Shown here piece by piece: positions 55,576-64,000 of a stretch of DNA of 64,000 bases (position 1 is the stretch's first letter; each line of letters begins with the position of its first letter). The position numbers were made by a program, and so were the translations under genes. The stretch is from Rhodospira trueperi (GTDB lineage: Bacteria > Pseudomonadota > Alphaproteobacteria > Rhodospirillales > Rhodospirillaceae), in the NCBI RefSeq assembly GCF_900101965.1, contig NZ_FNAP01000008.1:124001-188000 (forward strand). Reading direction: 5' to 3'. Under the pieces are notes generated by a model that did not search any database, was not told the origin of the DNA, and worked only from the letters and a program-made list of their open reading frames with translations.

Positions 55576-55746
55576 ATGCTTAAGACCGCGACCGTTGCCT
55601 TTGCCGCCGCCCTCTTCGCCTCGTCCGCCGCGATGGCGTGCAGCGGCTGGAAGTCCGCCGAAAACCCCAGGCCCATCACCACCGCCCAGGTGGACGGTTC
55701 TACGCTCAGCCCGGCGCCCTGGACGACCGGAGAGAGCCGCAACTAG
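55576..55746 (+). CDS. Small exported protein of unknown function
   Basis: A 56-aa protein with a clear signal peptide (L-K-T-A-T-V-A-F-A-A-A-L-F-A-S-S-A-A-M-A) and a ~35-residue mature part starting C-S-G-W-K-S-A-E-N. The cysteine right after A-M-A is not preceded by a clear lipobox, so ordinary secretion is more likely than lipoprotein. GAGGAGG lies 8 bp upstream of the ATG, a strong ribosome-binding site. A terminator follows. Similar small A-C-S-G-x-K proteins occur in alphaproteobacteria without known function. Confidence 0.72.
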   Translation: MLKTATVAFAAALFASSAAMACSGWKSAENPRPITTAQVDGSTLSPAPWTTGESRN

Positions 55747-55793
55747 CCATCTGTCGTCGCCTGTCCGGACGGACAGGCAAAGGAGAGGTCTCC

Positions 55794-55823
55794 GGGGCCG
55801 GGCGGCAAGCGTCCGGCCCCTTT
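55794..55823. terminator. Rho-independent terminator between small exported protein and EamA gene
   Basis: GGGGCCGG (55794-55801) pairs with CCGGCCCC (55813-55820) around an 11-base loop and is followed by TTT. A second dyad, CCTGTCC-GGAC-GGACAGG (55760-55777), lies just upstream. It can serve the plus-strand small gene, and the stem lies past the stop of the convergent EamA gene. Confidence 0.65.
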
Positions 55824-55836
55824 CCCATATCGAAGA

Positions 55837-56742
55837 CTATCCCGTCCCATCGAGGGGCGGGGCCGCCGTGGCGGGCGGCGTTCGGCGCCGCATCAGGGCC
55901 AGCATGCTGTTGCCGGCGATGGCGCCGACCACCAGAGCGCCGCCCACGAGCGTCATCGGGGCCGGCACTTCGCCGACGCCAACCCAGGCCCAGATCGGTC
56001 CCAGCACGGTCTCGATCAGAGCCAGCAGGGCCACCTCCGCCGCCGGAATATACCGCGCGCCACTGGTGTACAGGGACAGGGCCAGCGGGGTGACCAACAG
56101 GCCCATAATCATGATCACCAGCATGTCGGCACGGCTGACCGACCAGGGATCGCAGAACCAGAAGGCGACGCCCGCGCTGATCAGGCCGCCGAAGGCCACC
56201 ACGGGCACCGTGTCGCGGTCCCCGGCCTTGCGCAGCAGAACAAGCGCGGTGCCCATGCTCAGCGGAATTCCCAGGGCGACCAGATCGCCGGACAGCGTGC
56301 CGCCACCCAGGCTCAATGATCCCGACATGATGATGACCACGCCGAGGAACGACAGGGCGATGGCCCCCCAGGTCCGCCCTCGTACCCGCTCGCCGATGAA
56401 GGCCAGTCCGATCAGGGCGCTGAACAGCGGCAGCGTGGCCAGCACGACCAGCGTGTTGGCCACCGTCGTCATGGTCATGGCGGTGACGAAGGCGATGTTC
56501 GAGATGCCGATCATGACCGAGGCCCAGACACCCAGCCGGCCCATCCCGCGCACGTGTGACACGACGCGCCGCCGGCGCGTCGCGGCGAGCACGAGGAAGA
56601 GCACCAGGGACGATAGCAGGGTGCGCCAGAAGATGATCTGGAACGAATCGGCCTCCTCGACCAGCTTGACCAGCAGCCCGTCCGGGCTGATGACCAGCAT
56701 GCCGCTTGCGGACAGGAACAGGCCTTTCAGATAGAGCGACAT
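55837..56742 (-). CDS. EamA-family (DMT) transporter
   Basis: A 301-aa inner-membrane protein with ten predicted hydrophobic segments arranged as two EamA repeats (~6-140 and ~155-290). The second repeat has G-L-L-V-T-P-L-A-L-S-L-Y-T-S-G-A-R-Y-I-P-A-A-E-V-A-L-L-A-L-I-E-T-V-L-G-P-I-W-A-W (given here as spaced landmarks), typical of drug/metabolite exporters. The substrate is unknown. The ATG at 56742 places the first helix at residue 6; longer in-frame starts would add a charged 60-residue leader. It is divergent from the dehydrogenase gene at 57002. Confidence 0.87.
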   Translation of the reverse strand: MSLYLKGLFLSASGMLVISPDGLLVKLVEEADSFQIIFWRTLLSSLVLFLVLAATRRRRVVSHVRGMGRLGVWASVMIGISNIAFVTAMTMTTVANTLVVLATLPLFSALIGLAFIGERVRGRTWGAIALSFLGVVIIMSGSLSLGGGTLSGDLVALGIPLSMGTALVLLRKAGDRDTVPVVAFGGLISAGVAFWFCDPWSVSRADMLVIMIMGLLVTPLALSLYTSGARYIPAAEVALLALIETVLGPIWAWVGVGEVPAPMTLVGGALVVGAIAGNSMLALMRRRTPPATAAPPLDGTG

Positions 56743-57001
56743 TCGGAACCATCCGGAAGAGCGAGAGAGGGACGCGGGACAGCGCGGGTCCCAGTCGATC
56801 CCGATGGGCTGTATCATGGCCGCCGGAGATCGGGAAGGGGCGGGGTCCCGACGCGTCGGGTCGCGTGAACGCGCGTCCGGCGACGGCCCGTCTTGTGTCC
56901 GCAAGGCGGCGGTGGCACAAAGGCCTGCCACCGGCCGGTGGTTTTCTCCCGTGCCGGGCGGGCGCGGTACCGTGGCGCCATCGCGGTTGGGACCCCTGCC
57001 G

Positions 57002-57931
57002 ATGACGATTTTGTTTTGCAGCGAGTTTGATCGCGCCGAGGATTATCGATGCGTGCTGGCCGAACGTCTGCCGGACATGCCGTTCCGGGCGTATCCTGAT
57101 GTCGGCGCGCCCGAGAACATCCGATACGCCCTGGTCTGGTGCCCGCCGCTGGGCCTGCTTCCGTCGCTGCCCAATCTGCGGGCCGTGTTCAACCTGGGCG
57201 CGGGCGTGGACGGCATCCTGGCGGACTCCGACGTGCCGGCCGATGTGCCGGTGATCCGGTTGTGCGATGCCGGTTTGGCGCCGCAGATGGTCGAATGGGT
57301 GCTGTACGGCGTGTTGCGCTTTCACCGCCGGTTCGATGACTACGAGGCGGAACAGGCCGCTGGACGCTGGACTCGGCTGAACGCGCCGCCGGCGTCGGCG
57401 GTGCGGGTCGGCCTTCTGGGACTGGGCGTGCTGGGGCAGGCGGTGGGGCGCCGACTGGTGGACATGGGGTATACGGTCAGCGGCTGGAGCCGGCGTCCGA
57501 AGACGGTCCCCGGAGTGGCGAGCCATCACGGCCGGGAAGGGCTGGATGTCATGGTGAAGGCCACCGACATCCTGGTCTGCCTGCTGCCCCTCACCGATGA
57601 GACCCGGGGCATCCTGAACCGGGAGACCCTCGAAAAACTGCCGCATGGGGCCGCTGTCATCAATGCCGGGCGTGGGGGGCATCTGGTGGATGCCGATCTT
57701 CTGTCGCTGCTGGACTCCGGCCATGTGCGGGGCGCGCTGCTGGATGTCTTCGAGCCGGAGCCCCTGGCGCCGGACCACCGATTCTGGGCGCATCCCCGGG
57801 TGCGCGTGACGCCGCATGTCGCGGCGGTGACGCTTGTGGAGCCGTCGTGCGACCAGATTGCCGACACCATTCTGGGCCTGGAGCGCGGCGAGGCGCCGTC
57901 CGCCGAGGTGGACCGCATCGCCGGGTACTGA
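57002..57931 (+). CDS. D-2-hydroxyacid dehydrogenase, glyoxylate/hydroxypyruvate reductase A-like
   Basis: A 309-aa D-isomer-specific 2-hydroxyacid dehydrogenase. The NAD(P) motif is G-L-L-G-L-G-V-L-G-Q-A-V near residue 135. The substrate and catalytic elements are N-L-G-A-G-V-D near 62, L-L-P-L-T-D-E-T near 200, N-A-G-R-G-G-H-L-V-D near 225, D-V-F-E-P-E-P-L near 250 and the catalytic His in V-T-P-H-V-A-A near 277. The overall pattern is that of the GhrA subgroup. It reduces glyoxylate or hydroxypyruvate in relatives. The phosphatase gene follows by 21 bp. Confidence 0.92.
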   Translation: MTILFCSEFDRAEDYRCVLAERLPDMPFRAYPDVGAPENIRYALVWCPPLGLLPSLPNLRAVFNLGAGVDGILADSDVPADVPVIRLCDAGLAPQMVEWVLYGVLRFHRRFDDYEAEQAAGRWTRLNAPPASAVRVGLLGLGVLGQAVGRRLVDMGYTVSGWSRRPKTVPGVASHHGREGLDVMVKATDILVCLLPLTDETRGILNRETLEKLPHGAAVINAGRGGHLVDADLLSLLDSGHVRGALLDVFEPEPLAPDHRFWAHPRVRVTPHVAAVTLVEPSCDQIADTILGLERGEAPSAEVDRIAGY

Positions 57932-57952
57932 AACGGGGGAACTGAGACGACC

Positions 57953-58570
57953 ATGGCAATGCAAACCATGCGCGGGCTGCTGGATGGGCCCTTCTATTTC
58001 ATGCGTCACGGGGAAAGCACGACCAACGCCAAGGACCACGTGGCGGGCCTGACGGATGCCCATCTTTCAGAGATCGGCCTGCGGCAGGCGGCCGATGCGG
58101 CCGAGCAACTGCGCGGAACTGACTTGGTCAGTGTGATCGTGACCGGCCTGTACCGCACCCACCAGTCGGCGATGCCGATCCTGGAGCAGAAGGGCCTCAC
58201 CCCCTTCGTCGAGCCCGGTCTGAACGAGCGCGATTGGGGGGAACTGGAGGGGCGGCCCCTTAGCGAGCGTCCCAGCACGTTCTACGATCCGCCCGGCGGG
58301 GAAACGTGGGACGCGTTCGCGGATCGCATCTGGCGCGCCGCCCAACATGTCCGCGTTCCGGTTCCGACGCTGTTGCTGGCGCACTCAGGGACCTTCCGGG
58401 CGATATTGTACAAGATGGGGTTCGGCAAGGTTCGCCCACAACTGGGCAATGCGGCCCTGGTGGAGTTCCGTCCCCTGACGCCGGCCCCGGCCGAAGGTCC
58501 GGCCTGGGAGGTGGTCGATCTGGCCGGTGTGCCCATGGAGATCACGCCGCTGAAGGAGGACATGACATGA
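57953..58570 (+). CDS. Histidine phosphatase (phosphoglycerate mutase-like) family protein
   Basis: A 205-aa member of the histidine phosphatase superfamily. The catalytic R-H-G-E-S-T-T-N-A is at residues ~18-26. The second arginine is in Y-R-T-H-Q-S-A near 66, and the second histidine is in L-A-H-S-G-T-F-R near 142. E-R-D-W-G-E-L-E-G near 93 is also typical. It lacks the extra loops of true cofactor-dependent mutases, so a broad phosphatase or fructose-2,6-bisphosphatase-like role is more likely than glycolytic mutase. The TGA overlaps the next gene's ATG. Confidence 0.9.
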   Translation: MAMQTMRGLLDGPFYFMRHGESTTNAKDHVAGLTDAHLSEIGLRQAADAAEQLRGTDLVSVIVTGLYRTHQSAMPILEQKGLTPFVEPGLNERDWGELEGRPLSERPSTFYDPPGGETWDAFADRIWRAAQHVRVPVPTLLLAHSGTFRAILYKMGFGKVRPQLGNAALVEFRPLTPAPAEGPAWEVVDLAGVPMEITPLKEDMT

Positions 58571-59037
58571 TCGGCGGCGGCTCCGACGCGCGGCCCTGGC
58601 GTGGGCCGACGCCCCCGATGATCAGCACCATCGTGCTGATCGCGATGTTCGCCTCTCATTTCCTATGGCCTGGCGCCGTCCTGCTGCCCTGGCCGTGGGA
58701 CCTGGTCGGTGTCGTGGCGTTGGCGGCGGGGCTGGGGCTGGCGGTCTGGGCGATGATCTGTTTCGTGCGCGCGGGAGCGGAGGCGCGCCCCTTTGAGGAC
58801 GCTTCGGTGCTGGTCGTCGACGGCCCCTACCGGTTCACGCGCAACCCGATGTATCTCTCCATCGTGGTGTCCTTGGTGGGGGTGGCCCTGGTGATGGGCA
58901 CCCTGACGCCGTGGCTGGGACCGGTGGCCATGGCCCTGTGGCTGGACGGGTTCACCCGTAAGGAAGAACGGCATGTTCGGGCGGCGCTCGGGGCCGATTA
59001 CGAGGCCTATCAGGCGCGGGTGCGGCGTTGGTTCTGA
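58567..59037 (+). CDS. Isoprenylcysteine carboxyl methyltransferase-like membrane protein
   Basis: A 156-aa protein with four hydrophobic segments (~20-35, ~40-65, ~95-115 and ~118-130) and the ICMT/PEMT-like motif G-P-Y-R-F-T-R-N-P-M-Y-L near 84. The C-terminal E-E-R-H-V-R-A-A-L-G-A-D-Y-E-A-Y-Q-A-R-V-R-R-W is the signature of the bacterial phospholipid-methyltransferase-like family. The substrate in bacteria is generally unknown. It starts inside the phosphatase stop (ATGA) and ends 40 bp from the HD-GYP stop. Confidence 0.88.
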   Translation: MIGGGSDARPWRGPTPPMISTIVLIAMFASHFLWPGAVLLPWPWDLVGVVALAAGLGLAVWAMICFVRAGAEARPFEDASVLVVDGPYRFTRNPMYLSIVVSLVGVALVMGTLTPWLGPVAMALWLDGFTRKEERHVRAALGADYEAYQARVRRWF

Positions 59038-59077
59038 GCCCGGTCCCCGGACGCGGCACCCTTGCCGGCGGCCGTTT

Positions 59078-60124
59078 TCAATCCTGGTATCGGTCGCGCA
59101 GGGCGACGACCTCGGGCAGGATGTCCAGAAACAGCGCGACCAACCGGGGATCGTGGAACGCACCGGCATTGGCTTTCAGGAAGTCCGTCGCCTCGTCCAC
59201 CGTCCAGGCCGGCTTGTAGGGCCGGTTTGATGTCAGCGCATCGAACACGTCGCAGACGGCCGCGATGCGGCCCTCGATGGGAATCTCCTCTCCGCGCAAG
59301 CCGGCCGGATAGCCGCTCCCGTCGAACTTCTCGTGATGCGTCAGGGCGATGAGCCGGGCGAGCTTGAGAAGCTCCGAACGCGGCTCGGCCAGGATTTCAC
59401 CGCTGATATCGACGTGCCCGCGCATCACGGCCCATTCCTCGGGTGTCAGCCGCGCGGGCTTTAGAAGCACCGCGTCCGGGATGCCGATCTTGCCAATGTC
59501 ATGCATCTGGCTGGCCAGGAAGATCATCTCCGCGTGGGCGGGGTCCAGGCCCGCCGCCAGAGCGAGCAAGCGGCAACTGTGCGCCATGCGCAGAACATGC
59601 GCGCCGGTTTCGTTGTCGCGGTATTCGCCGGCCCAACCGAGTCGACGCAGCACCTCGTGCTGGGCCTCAAGCAGTTCCCGCGTTCTTTCGTCCACCCGGT
59701 CTTCCAGGGTCTGGTGCAGCAGGCGCATTTCAAGCTGGTTGCGAATGCGCAGCAGAACCTCGTCCGTCGAAAACGGTTTCTGGATGAAGTCCCGGGCTCC
59801 CATGGTGAGCGCGCGTTGCCGGGTGTCATGGTCGGTCTGGGCCGTCAACACGATGACGGGCATGTAGTCGGATCGGTGAAGGGGGGCGATGCGTTCCATG
59901 ACGCCGAATCCGTCCAGACCTGGCATGCGCAGATCCAGCAGGATCAGATCGAATAGGGTGTCGGTGTGCAGGCGCACCGCCTCTTGAGGATCGCGGGTGC
60001 AATGGACCCGTTCATAGCCCACCGCCGTCAGGATGGCGTGAAGAAGGGTGACGTTCGCGGGCTCGTCGTCGACGACCAGCAGGCGAGCCCGTCTTGTATG
60101 GGCGGGGGGAAGGTCATCCTTCAT
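59078..60124 (-). CDS. Response regulator with HD-GYP (c-di-GMP phosphodiesterase) output
   Basis: A 348-aa RpfG-like protein. The receiver (~12-130) has L-L-V-V-D-D-E at residues 15-21, phospho-Asp64 in L-I-L-L-D-L-R-M-P-G and the lysine in F-I-Q-K-P-F-S. The HD-GYP domain (~165-340) has the metal-binding H-D-I-G-K-I-G-I-P near 211, H-V-D-I-S-G near 235 and H-H-E-K-F-D-G-S-G-Y-P near 262 (the GYP signature). It should degrade c-di-GMP and so influence motility or biofilm. It lies 59 bp downstream of flaF on the same strand, so it may be co-expressed with flagellar control genes. Confidence 0.93.
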   Translation of the reverse strand: MKDDLPPAHTRRARLLVVDDEPANVTLLHAILTAVGYERVHCTRDPQEAVRLHTDTLFDLILLDLRMPGLDGFGVMERIAPLHRSDYMPVIVLTAQTDHDTRQRALTMGARDFIQKPFSTDEVLLRIRNQLEMRLLHQTLEDRVDERTRELLEAQHEVLRRLGWAGEYRDNETGAHVLRMAHSCRLLALAAGLDPAHAEMIFLASQMHDIGKIGIPDAVLLKPARLTPEEWAVMRGHVDISGEILAEPRSELLKLARLIALTHHEKFDGSGYPAGLRGEEIPIEGRIAAVCDVFDALTSNRPYKPAWTVDEATDFLKANAGAFHDPRLVALFLDILPEVVALRDRYQD

Positions 60125-60183
60125 GCGCTGATCGTGTCGCGCTCAGTCAGGCCAACTTGCTCTCTTAAAGGAAGTAGGGCGGT

Positions 60184-60618
60184 TCACACAAGCGTTCCGT
60201 TGCCGGAGGTTGATGGCGGAGTGTTCGGCGCAGGATCGGTGTTGGACGCATCCGCCGGCTTTTGGCGCAGCCCCATGGCCAGATTGCGGTTGATCTCGAT
60301 CAGGACGTCAAGATCCGATATCTCAAAAGAATCAAGGGGGCGCAATGTTTGTTTGTCAATGAACAGGCTCAAGCTCATGATGTTTGCTTTTATTTCATTG
60401 GGAAGGGTATTGTCCGGATTTGTAATGTCGGCTTGCAGTATTGTCCAAAACAGTTGATTGAAGCGAAGCGCCTGAGATAGAATTGACTTGTCCTCAAAAT
60501 TTTTCTTCGCATCCTCCATCATGACGGCCGCCTTCGTAAAGGCCATCGCCTCCGCTTCGCGGGGTGTCATCTCGCGCTTCTGTATGTTTTGATAGGCTTT
60601 GAGTGAGTCTCGCGCCAT
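60184..60618 (-). CDS. flaF: Flagellar biosynthesis regulator FlaF
   Basis: FlaF (144 aa) is an alphaproteobacterial regulator that opposes FlbT in flagellin expression and flagellin secretion. The family core is visible: A-Y-Q-N-I-Q-K-R near residue 9, R-E-A-E-A-M-A-F-T-K-A-A near 20, R-F-N-Q-L-F-W-T-I-L-Q-A-D near 52 and L-P-N-E-I-K-A-N-I-M-S-L-S-L-F-I-D near 72. A GGAGG Shine-Dalgarno lies before the ATG at 60618. It overlaps the flbT frame by 125 bp. Codon composition is AT-richer than surrounding genes. No flagellin gene is in the window. Confidence 0.88.
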   Translation of the reverse strand: MARDSLKAYQNIQKREMTPREAEAMAFTKAAVMMEDAKKNFEDKSILSQALRFNQLFWTILQADITNPDNTLPNEIKANIMSLSLFIDKQTLRPLDSFEISDLDVLIEINRNLAMGLRQKPADASNTDPAPNTPPSTSGNGTLV

Positions 60619-61003
60619 TTCTCGTCACCTCCGCTTCATATTCGATTAGCTTCTTACAGATCTTCAAAGCTTTGTAGTAGTCCCCTTCCACGATTCGCTT
60701 TGACATGTCTGTCGAAAGGCTGATCCCGCGCTCATCCACGGACATTCCGACAATGTGATGCAGCAGAGGAGAATAAAAGTCATGAAATGAAACCTCTTTA
60801 TCCGGATTCAAGTACATATTCAGAATCATAAAATAAATTTTCTTGGCGGGTGTGTTTGCTTCTTCCTCACTCAAGAGGTCTTTCTGGCGAACGACAGGCA
60901 CTCTATTGTGGATCACAAGCTCTGATTTGCTGTGTCCATTGGAAATCACGGCAGTCCCAATGATGACTTTTTCATTGGGTTTTAACGTAATCTTGAGGGG
61001 CAT
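60494..61003 (-). CDS. flbT: Flagellar biosynthesis repressor FlbT
   Basis: FlbT (169 aa as read here) binds the 5' region of flagellin mRNA and promotes its decay. N-terminal M-P-L-K-I-T-L-K-P-N-E-K-V and I-G-T-A-V-I-S-N-G, then N-M-Y-L-N-P near 63, and Y-Y-K-A-L-K-I-C-K-K-L-I-E-Y-E-A-E-V near 113 match the family. Typical members end near the last of these. This frame continues ~40 residues (R-N-G-A-R-L-T-Q-S and so on) through the flaF start because its stop is 125 bp inside flaF. It is AT-richer than the neighbours. Confidence 0.85.
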   Translation of the reverse strand: MPLKITLKPNEKVIIGTAVISNGHSKSELVIHNRVPVVRQKDLLSEEEANTPAKKIYFMILNMYLNPDKEVSFHDFYSPLLHHIVGMSVDERGISLSTDMSKRIVEGDYYKALKICKKLIEYEAEVTRNGARLTQSLSKHTEARDDTPRSGGDGLYEGGRHDGGCEEKF

Positions 61004-61368
61004 CGTACCGTACGCTGGTTGACAGAACGTTACCGGGCGTTTGCCCGCCGGGCTGGATCAGCGGAAGTATGCACGATCCTGACGTGTCGCGCCACAAGGG
61101 CCTGTTGCCTCCAGCGGTTCTCAGGGTGGCGGAGGAAGGAGTGCCCGTAAAGCGATATCATATGAGAAAGCGCCCGCAATAATCAGAATCACTCAGGCCT
61201 GTGCCTTCCGACTGGGGGGACTAGGGGCCTCGAACCGGGCGCGGCCTTGGCGTTCCTCCCTGTTTCCGCGGAGTGCTCGGGAGGGGGCGTGCCGCGCCCC
61301 CTCGATAGGAGGACAGAAGTCAGAGTGGTGCTGCCGGGTTCATTGTTATCCGTCAGGCATGATGCGGC
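61004..61368. other. 365-bp spacer upstream of flbT and downstream of pdxJ, with a hairpin
   Basis: No gene is supported. The run at 61150-61200 is relatively AT-rich and could hold the flbT promoter. GAGGGGGCG-TGCCG-CGCCCCCTC (61281-61303) is a perfect 9-bp stem. It lies past the pdxJ stop on the minus strand and may terminate pdxJ, though no T tract follows. Confidence 0.45.
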
Positions 61369-62136
61369 CTACGGGGCCGTGGCGCGGTCGGTGATGGCGG
61401 TTTCCGGTCGGGCCTCATCCATCAGCGCGCGCATGCGGCGGATCGAGGCGTCGAGGCCGACGAAGATGGCCTCGCCGACCAGGAAATGCCCGATGTTGAG
61501 TTCGCGGACCATGGGGATGGCGGCCACCGGCCCGACGGTGTCATAGGCCAGGCCGTGTCCGGCATGCACCTCCAGGCCGGCCCCGGCGGCCAGCCGGGCG
61601 GCCTCGCGCAGGCGGTCGAGTTCCCGCGCGCGGGCCTCGCCCTGTTCGTCGCAGTACAGACCGGTATGCATCTCAATGACGGGTGCGCCCAGCGCCGCCG
61701 CCGCCTCGATCTGGCGCTGATCGGGCTCGATGAACAGCGACACCCGGACGCCGGCGTCTCCCAGGGCGGCGACGAACTGGGCCAGATGCTCGCGCTGACC
61801 GGCGGCGTCCAGCCCGCCCTCGGTGGTCCGTTCCTCGCGGCGTTCCGGCACGATGCAGGCGGCGTGAGGACGGTGTTGCAGGGCGATGGCCAGCATCTCG
61901 TCTGTGGCCGCCATTTCCAGGTTCAGCGGCAGGTCGATTTCCCGGCTCAGGCGGACGATGTCATGATCCGAGATGTGCCGCCGGTCCTCGCGCAGGTGCG
62001 CGGTGATGCCGTCGGCCCCGGCCTCGGCGGCGATGTGCGCGGCGCGCAGGGGATCGGGGGTCAGGCCACCGCGCGCGTTGCGGATGGTGGCGACGTGATC
62101 GATGTTGACCCCAAGACGAAGCGAACGGGCGGGCAT
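61369..62136 (-). CDS. pdxJ: Pyridoxine 5'-phosphate synthase
   Basis: PdxJ (255 aa) joins 3-hydroxy-1-aminoacetone phosphate with deoxyxylulose 5-phosphate to make pyridoxine 5'-phosphate in vitamin B6 synthesis. Family motifs are [16 protein letters not shown] near residue 10, [16 protein letters not shown] near 43, L-N-L-E-M-A near 74, C-I-V-P-E-R near 98 and G-H-G-L-A-Y and [10 protein letters not shown] near the end. The ATG at 62136 gives the usual N terminus; an upstream in-frame ATG would add 16 unrelated residues. It is 44 bp after the RSH gene stop on the same strand. Confidence 0.95.
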   Translation of the reverse strand: MPARSLRLGVNIDHVATIRNARGGLTPDPLRAAHIAAEAGADGITAHLREDRRHISDHDIVRLSREIDLPLNLEMAATDEMLAIALQHRPHAACIVPERREERTTEGGLDAAGQREHLAQFVAALGDAGVRVSLFIEPDQRQIEAAAALGAPVIEMHTGLYCDEQGEARARELDRLREAARLAAGAGLEVHAGHGLAYDTVGPVAAIPMVRELNIGHFLVGEAIFVGLDASIRRMRALMDEARPETAITDRATAP

Positions 62137-62180
62137 GGCGGAGGGCTTTCGTGTTCCGGAGGGCGTGGAGGAGGTCGGTC

Positions 62181-64000
62181 TCAACGGGCGCGGTCCACTG
62201 CGTTGACGGCGTTGGAGGCCCGCAGGGCGGCGATGATGTTGGTCAGGTGGCGCACGTCGCGCACCTCGACATCAATGACCATATCGAAAAAGTCGGCTGA
62301 GCGCCCCGTGATTTTCAGGTTGGTGATATTCCCCAAGTTTTTGGCGATGATGGTCGAGAGTTCCGACAGCGAGCCCATCTGGTTGCCGACGACGAGGCTC
62401 AAACGGCCGGTGTGCAGGTCGATGGAGGCATCCTCGTCCCACGACAGGTCCAGCCAGCGTTCCGGCTGGCTGGCGTACTGCTCCAACTGGTCGCAGTCGA
62501 TGGTGTGGATGGTCACCCCTTTGCCGGTGTTGACGATGCCGACAATGCGGTCCCCGGGCAGCGGGTGACAGCAGCGGGCATAGTGGATCGCCATACCCGG
62601 GATCAGGCCCTTGATGGGGATCGGACGGCTTTCGCCGCCGGAGCGGGACTTGCTCCAGCCCTTACCGAAGGGCTGCATCACCCGCGACAGCCGCGTCTTG
62701 GGTTCCTTCAGGCCGGGATAGACGGCGGTGACGACATCGCGCGCGGTCACCGTGCCGGCCCCGACCTCGGCGCACAGGTCTTCGACGGTGGGCGCGCGGT
62801 AGCGATTCAGCACACCCTCTAGACCCTTTTCCGTGAAGGCATAGCCGGCCTTGCCGAACTCCTTGGACAACATCTGCCGTCCCAGGTTCTGGTACTGCTC
62901 GCGCTGGCGCAGCCGGATGAAACGGCGGATCTGGGCGCGTGCCTTGCCCGAAACGACGAAGTGCTCCCAGTCGGGCGACGGGGTCTGGGTCCGGCTGGTG
63001 GCGATCTCGACCTGATCGCCGTTGTTCAGGACGTGGCGCAGGGGAACCAGACGGCCGTTGACCTTGGCGCCCGCGCACTTGTTGCCGACGTCGGTATGGA
63101 CGGCATAGGCGAAGTCCACCGGCGTGGCCCCGGTGGGCAGATTGATGACGTCCCCCTTGGGCGTGAAGCAGAACACCTGATCCTGGTACATGGCCAGCTT
63201 GGTGTGCTCCAGGAACTCGTCCGGGTTGCTGGTGTGTTCCAGGATCTCGATCAGTTCCCGCAGCCACCGGTACTGGGACCCGTCCAGGGTCTGCCGCACC
63301 CCTTGTTTATAGGACCAGTGCGCCGCGACACCGCGTTCGGCGATCTCGTGCATGTCATGGGTGCGGATTTGCATCTCGATGCGTTGGGTGCGCGGCCCCA
63401 TCACCGACGTATGGATGGATTGATACCCGTTCGCCTTGGCCGTCGAGATGTAGTCCTTGAATCGATCCGGTACCATCCGGTAGTGGGCATGGATGATGCC
63501 GAGCGCCCGATAACAGTCCTCCAGCGTCTCCACCAGGATGCGGAAGGCCATGATGTCGGACAATTGCTCGAACCCGATGTCCTTGTCGCGCATCTTGCGC
63601 CAGATGGAGTATGGGCTCTTTTCCCGGCCGGCGATCTGAGCCTGAAGTCCCTGTTCGGCGATCACTTGCCGCAGTTCGGTCAGGATCTGCGGCACCAGTT
63701 CGCCGCCCTGTTCGCGCAGGTATTCAAGGCGGGTCAGGATGGACTCCCGCGCCTCCGGATGGATCTGCTTGAAAGCGAGGTCCTGAAGCTCGTCCTTGAT
63801 CTCGTGCATGCCGATGCGCTCGGCCAGGGGCGCGTAGATCTCCATCGTCTCCACGGCGATGCGCTGGCGCTTTTCCGGCTTCTTGACGAAATGCAGCGTG
63901 CGCATGTTGTGCAGGCGATCGGCCAGCTTCACCAACAGCACGCGGATGTCGTTGGACATGGCCAGCACGAGGCGCCGGAAGTTCTCCGCCTCTCGGGTGG
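62181..64000 (-). CDS. Bifunctional (p)ppGpp synthetase/hydrolase (RSH), truncated at right window edge
   Basis: At least 605 residues of an RSH (SpoT/Rel) protein are visible; its N terminus continues beyond the window. The HD hydrolase part ends with [12 protein letters not shown]. The synthetase domain follows ([35 protein letters not shown]). Then come the TGS domain (near [14 protein letters not shown]), a conserved-cysteine region (Y-A-R-C-C-H-P-L-P) and the ACT domain. The R-F-K-D version of the synthetase motif marks a bifunctional enzyme rather than monofunctional RelA (ExDD). It would control the stringent response. Confidence 0.95.
   Translation of the reverse strand, partial: TREAENFRRLVLAMSNDIRVLLVKLADRLHNMRTLHFVKKPEKRQRIAVETMEIYAPLAERIGMHEIKDELQDLAFKQIHPEARESILTRLEYLREQGGELVPQILTELRQVIAEQGLQAQIAGREKSPYSIWRKMRDKDIGFEQLSDIMAFRILVETLEDCYRALGIIHAHYRMVPDRFKDYISTAKANGYQSIHTSVMGPRTQRIEMQIRTHDMHEIAERGVAAHWSYKQGVRQTLDGSQYRWLRELIEILEHTSNPDEFLEHTKLAMYQDQVFCFTPKGDVINLPTGATPVDFAYAVHTDVGNKCAGAKVNGRLVPLRHVLNNGDQVEIATSRTQTPSPDWEHFVVSGKARAQIRRFIRLRQREQYQNLGRQMLSKEFGKAGYAFTEKGLEGVLNRYRAPTVEDLCAEVGAGTVTARDVVTAVYPGLKEPKTRLSRVMQPFGKGWSKSRSGGESRPIPIKGLIPGMAIHYARCCHPLPGDRIVGIVNTGKGVTIHTIDCDQLEQYASQPERWLDLSWDEDASIDLHTGRLSLVVGNQMGSLSELSTIIAKNLGNITNLKITGRSADFFDMVIDVEVRDVRHLTNIIAALRASNAVNAVDRAR

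Noticed and set aside
61281-61303. Rho-independent terminator for pdxJ.
   Set aside because: The stem is perfect but no T tract follows on the minus strand, so it was only mentioned as part of the spacer.

Overview
The window looks like the chromosome of a high-GC, diazotrophic alphaproteobacterium, most likely in the Rhodospirillales near Rhodospirillum, Pararhodospirillum or Roseospira. The main reasons are nifHDK with a divergent draTG pair (post-translational control of nitrogenase by ADP-ribosylation), a NifA carrying the oxygen-sensitive cysteine signature of alphaproteobacteria, and the alphaproteobacterial flagellar regulators FlbT and FlaF. No photosynthesis gene, rRNA, tRNA, CRISPR array, prophage or transposase gene is visible. 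The genus is an inference from gene content.

Layout. 1-6.7 kb is housekeeping: a DCC-family fragment, metY-hemB, a DsbA-family oxidoreductase, folK, a NYN-domain protein coupled to a type-5 uracil-DNA glycosylase, and a two-domain beta-lactamase-like protein. 6.9-16.3 kb is the nitrogen-fixation block. nifA, an orphan fixX, nifK, nifD and nifH lie on the minus strand. A sigma-54 promoter and a NifA upstream site separate nifH from draT-draG on the plus strand. A nested palindromic repeat sits between nifD and nifK. 16.3-24 kb holds a secreted Gly-rich protein, a DUF2237 gene with a striking inverted-repeat operator, an ABC-2 permease, the tightly overlapping lgt/methyltransferase/pgeF run, a lipoprotein and prs.

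24-39.3 kb is a branched-chain (leucine) catabolism region. The MerR-type regulator LiuR has a palindromic site in front of itself and a perfect 20-bp version in front of liuA. The genes run liuA, a degenerate nucleotidyltransferase-like protein, a thiolase, an SDR, a second acyl-CoA dehydrogenase, a DsbA-like isomerase, an AT-rich foreign-looking lipoprotein on the opposite strand, then liuB, liuC and liuD. HMG-CoA lyase (liuE) is not in the cluster. 39.3-46.5 kb has a CheY-like regulator and an Hpt protein, clpS-clpA, and a CheZ-like phosphatase. 46.8-59 kb is mixed cell-envelope and metabolic genes (SPOR lipoprotein, LysM-like anchor, TPR/O-GlcNAc-transferase-like protein, nuclease, DUF502, NDUFA9-like, a queG remnant, EamA exporter, hydroxyacid dehydrogenase, phosphatase, methyltransferase). 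59-64 kb has an HD-GYP response regulator, the unusually overlapping flbT-flaF pair, pdxJ, and a bifunctional (p)ppGpp synthetase/hydrolase running off the right edge.

Three copies of a ~104-bp imperfect palindrome (REP/MITE-like) lie at 23950, 36280 and 45382. I did not find a clearly new multi-gene defence or mobile system. The most unusual items are the DUF2237 operator, the 490-residue unknown protein between the two LiuR sites, the catalytically stripped nucleotidyltransferase in the liu cluster, the orphan fixX with its hairpin, the palindromic insertion inside nifHDK and the flbT-flaF overlap.
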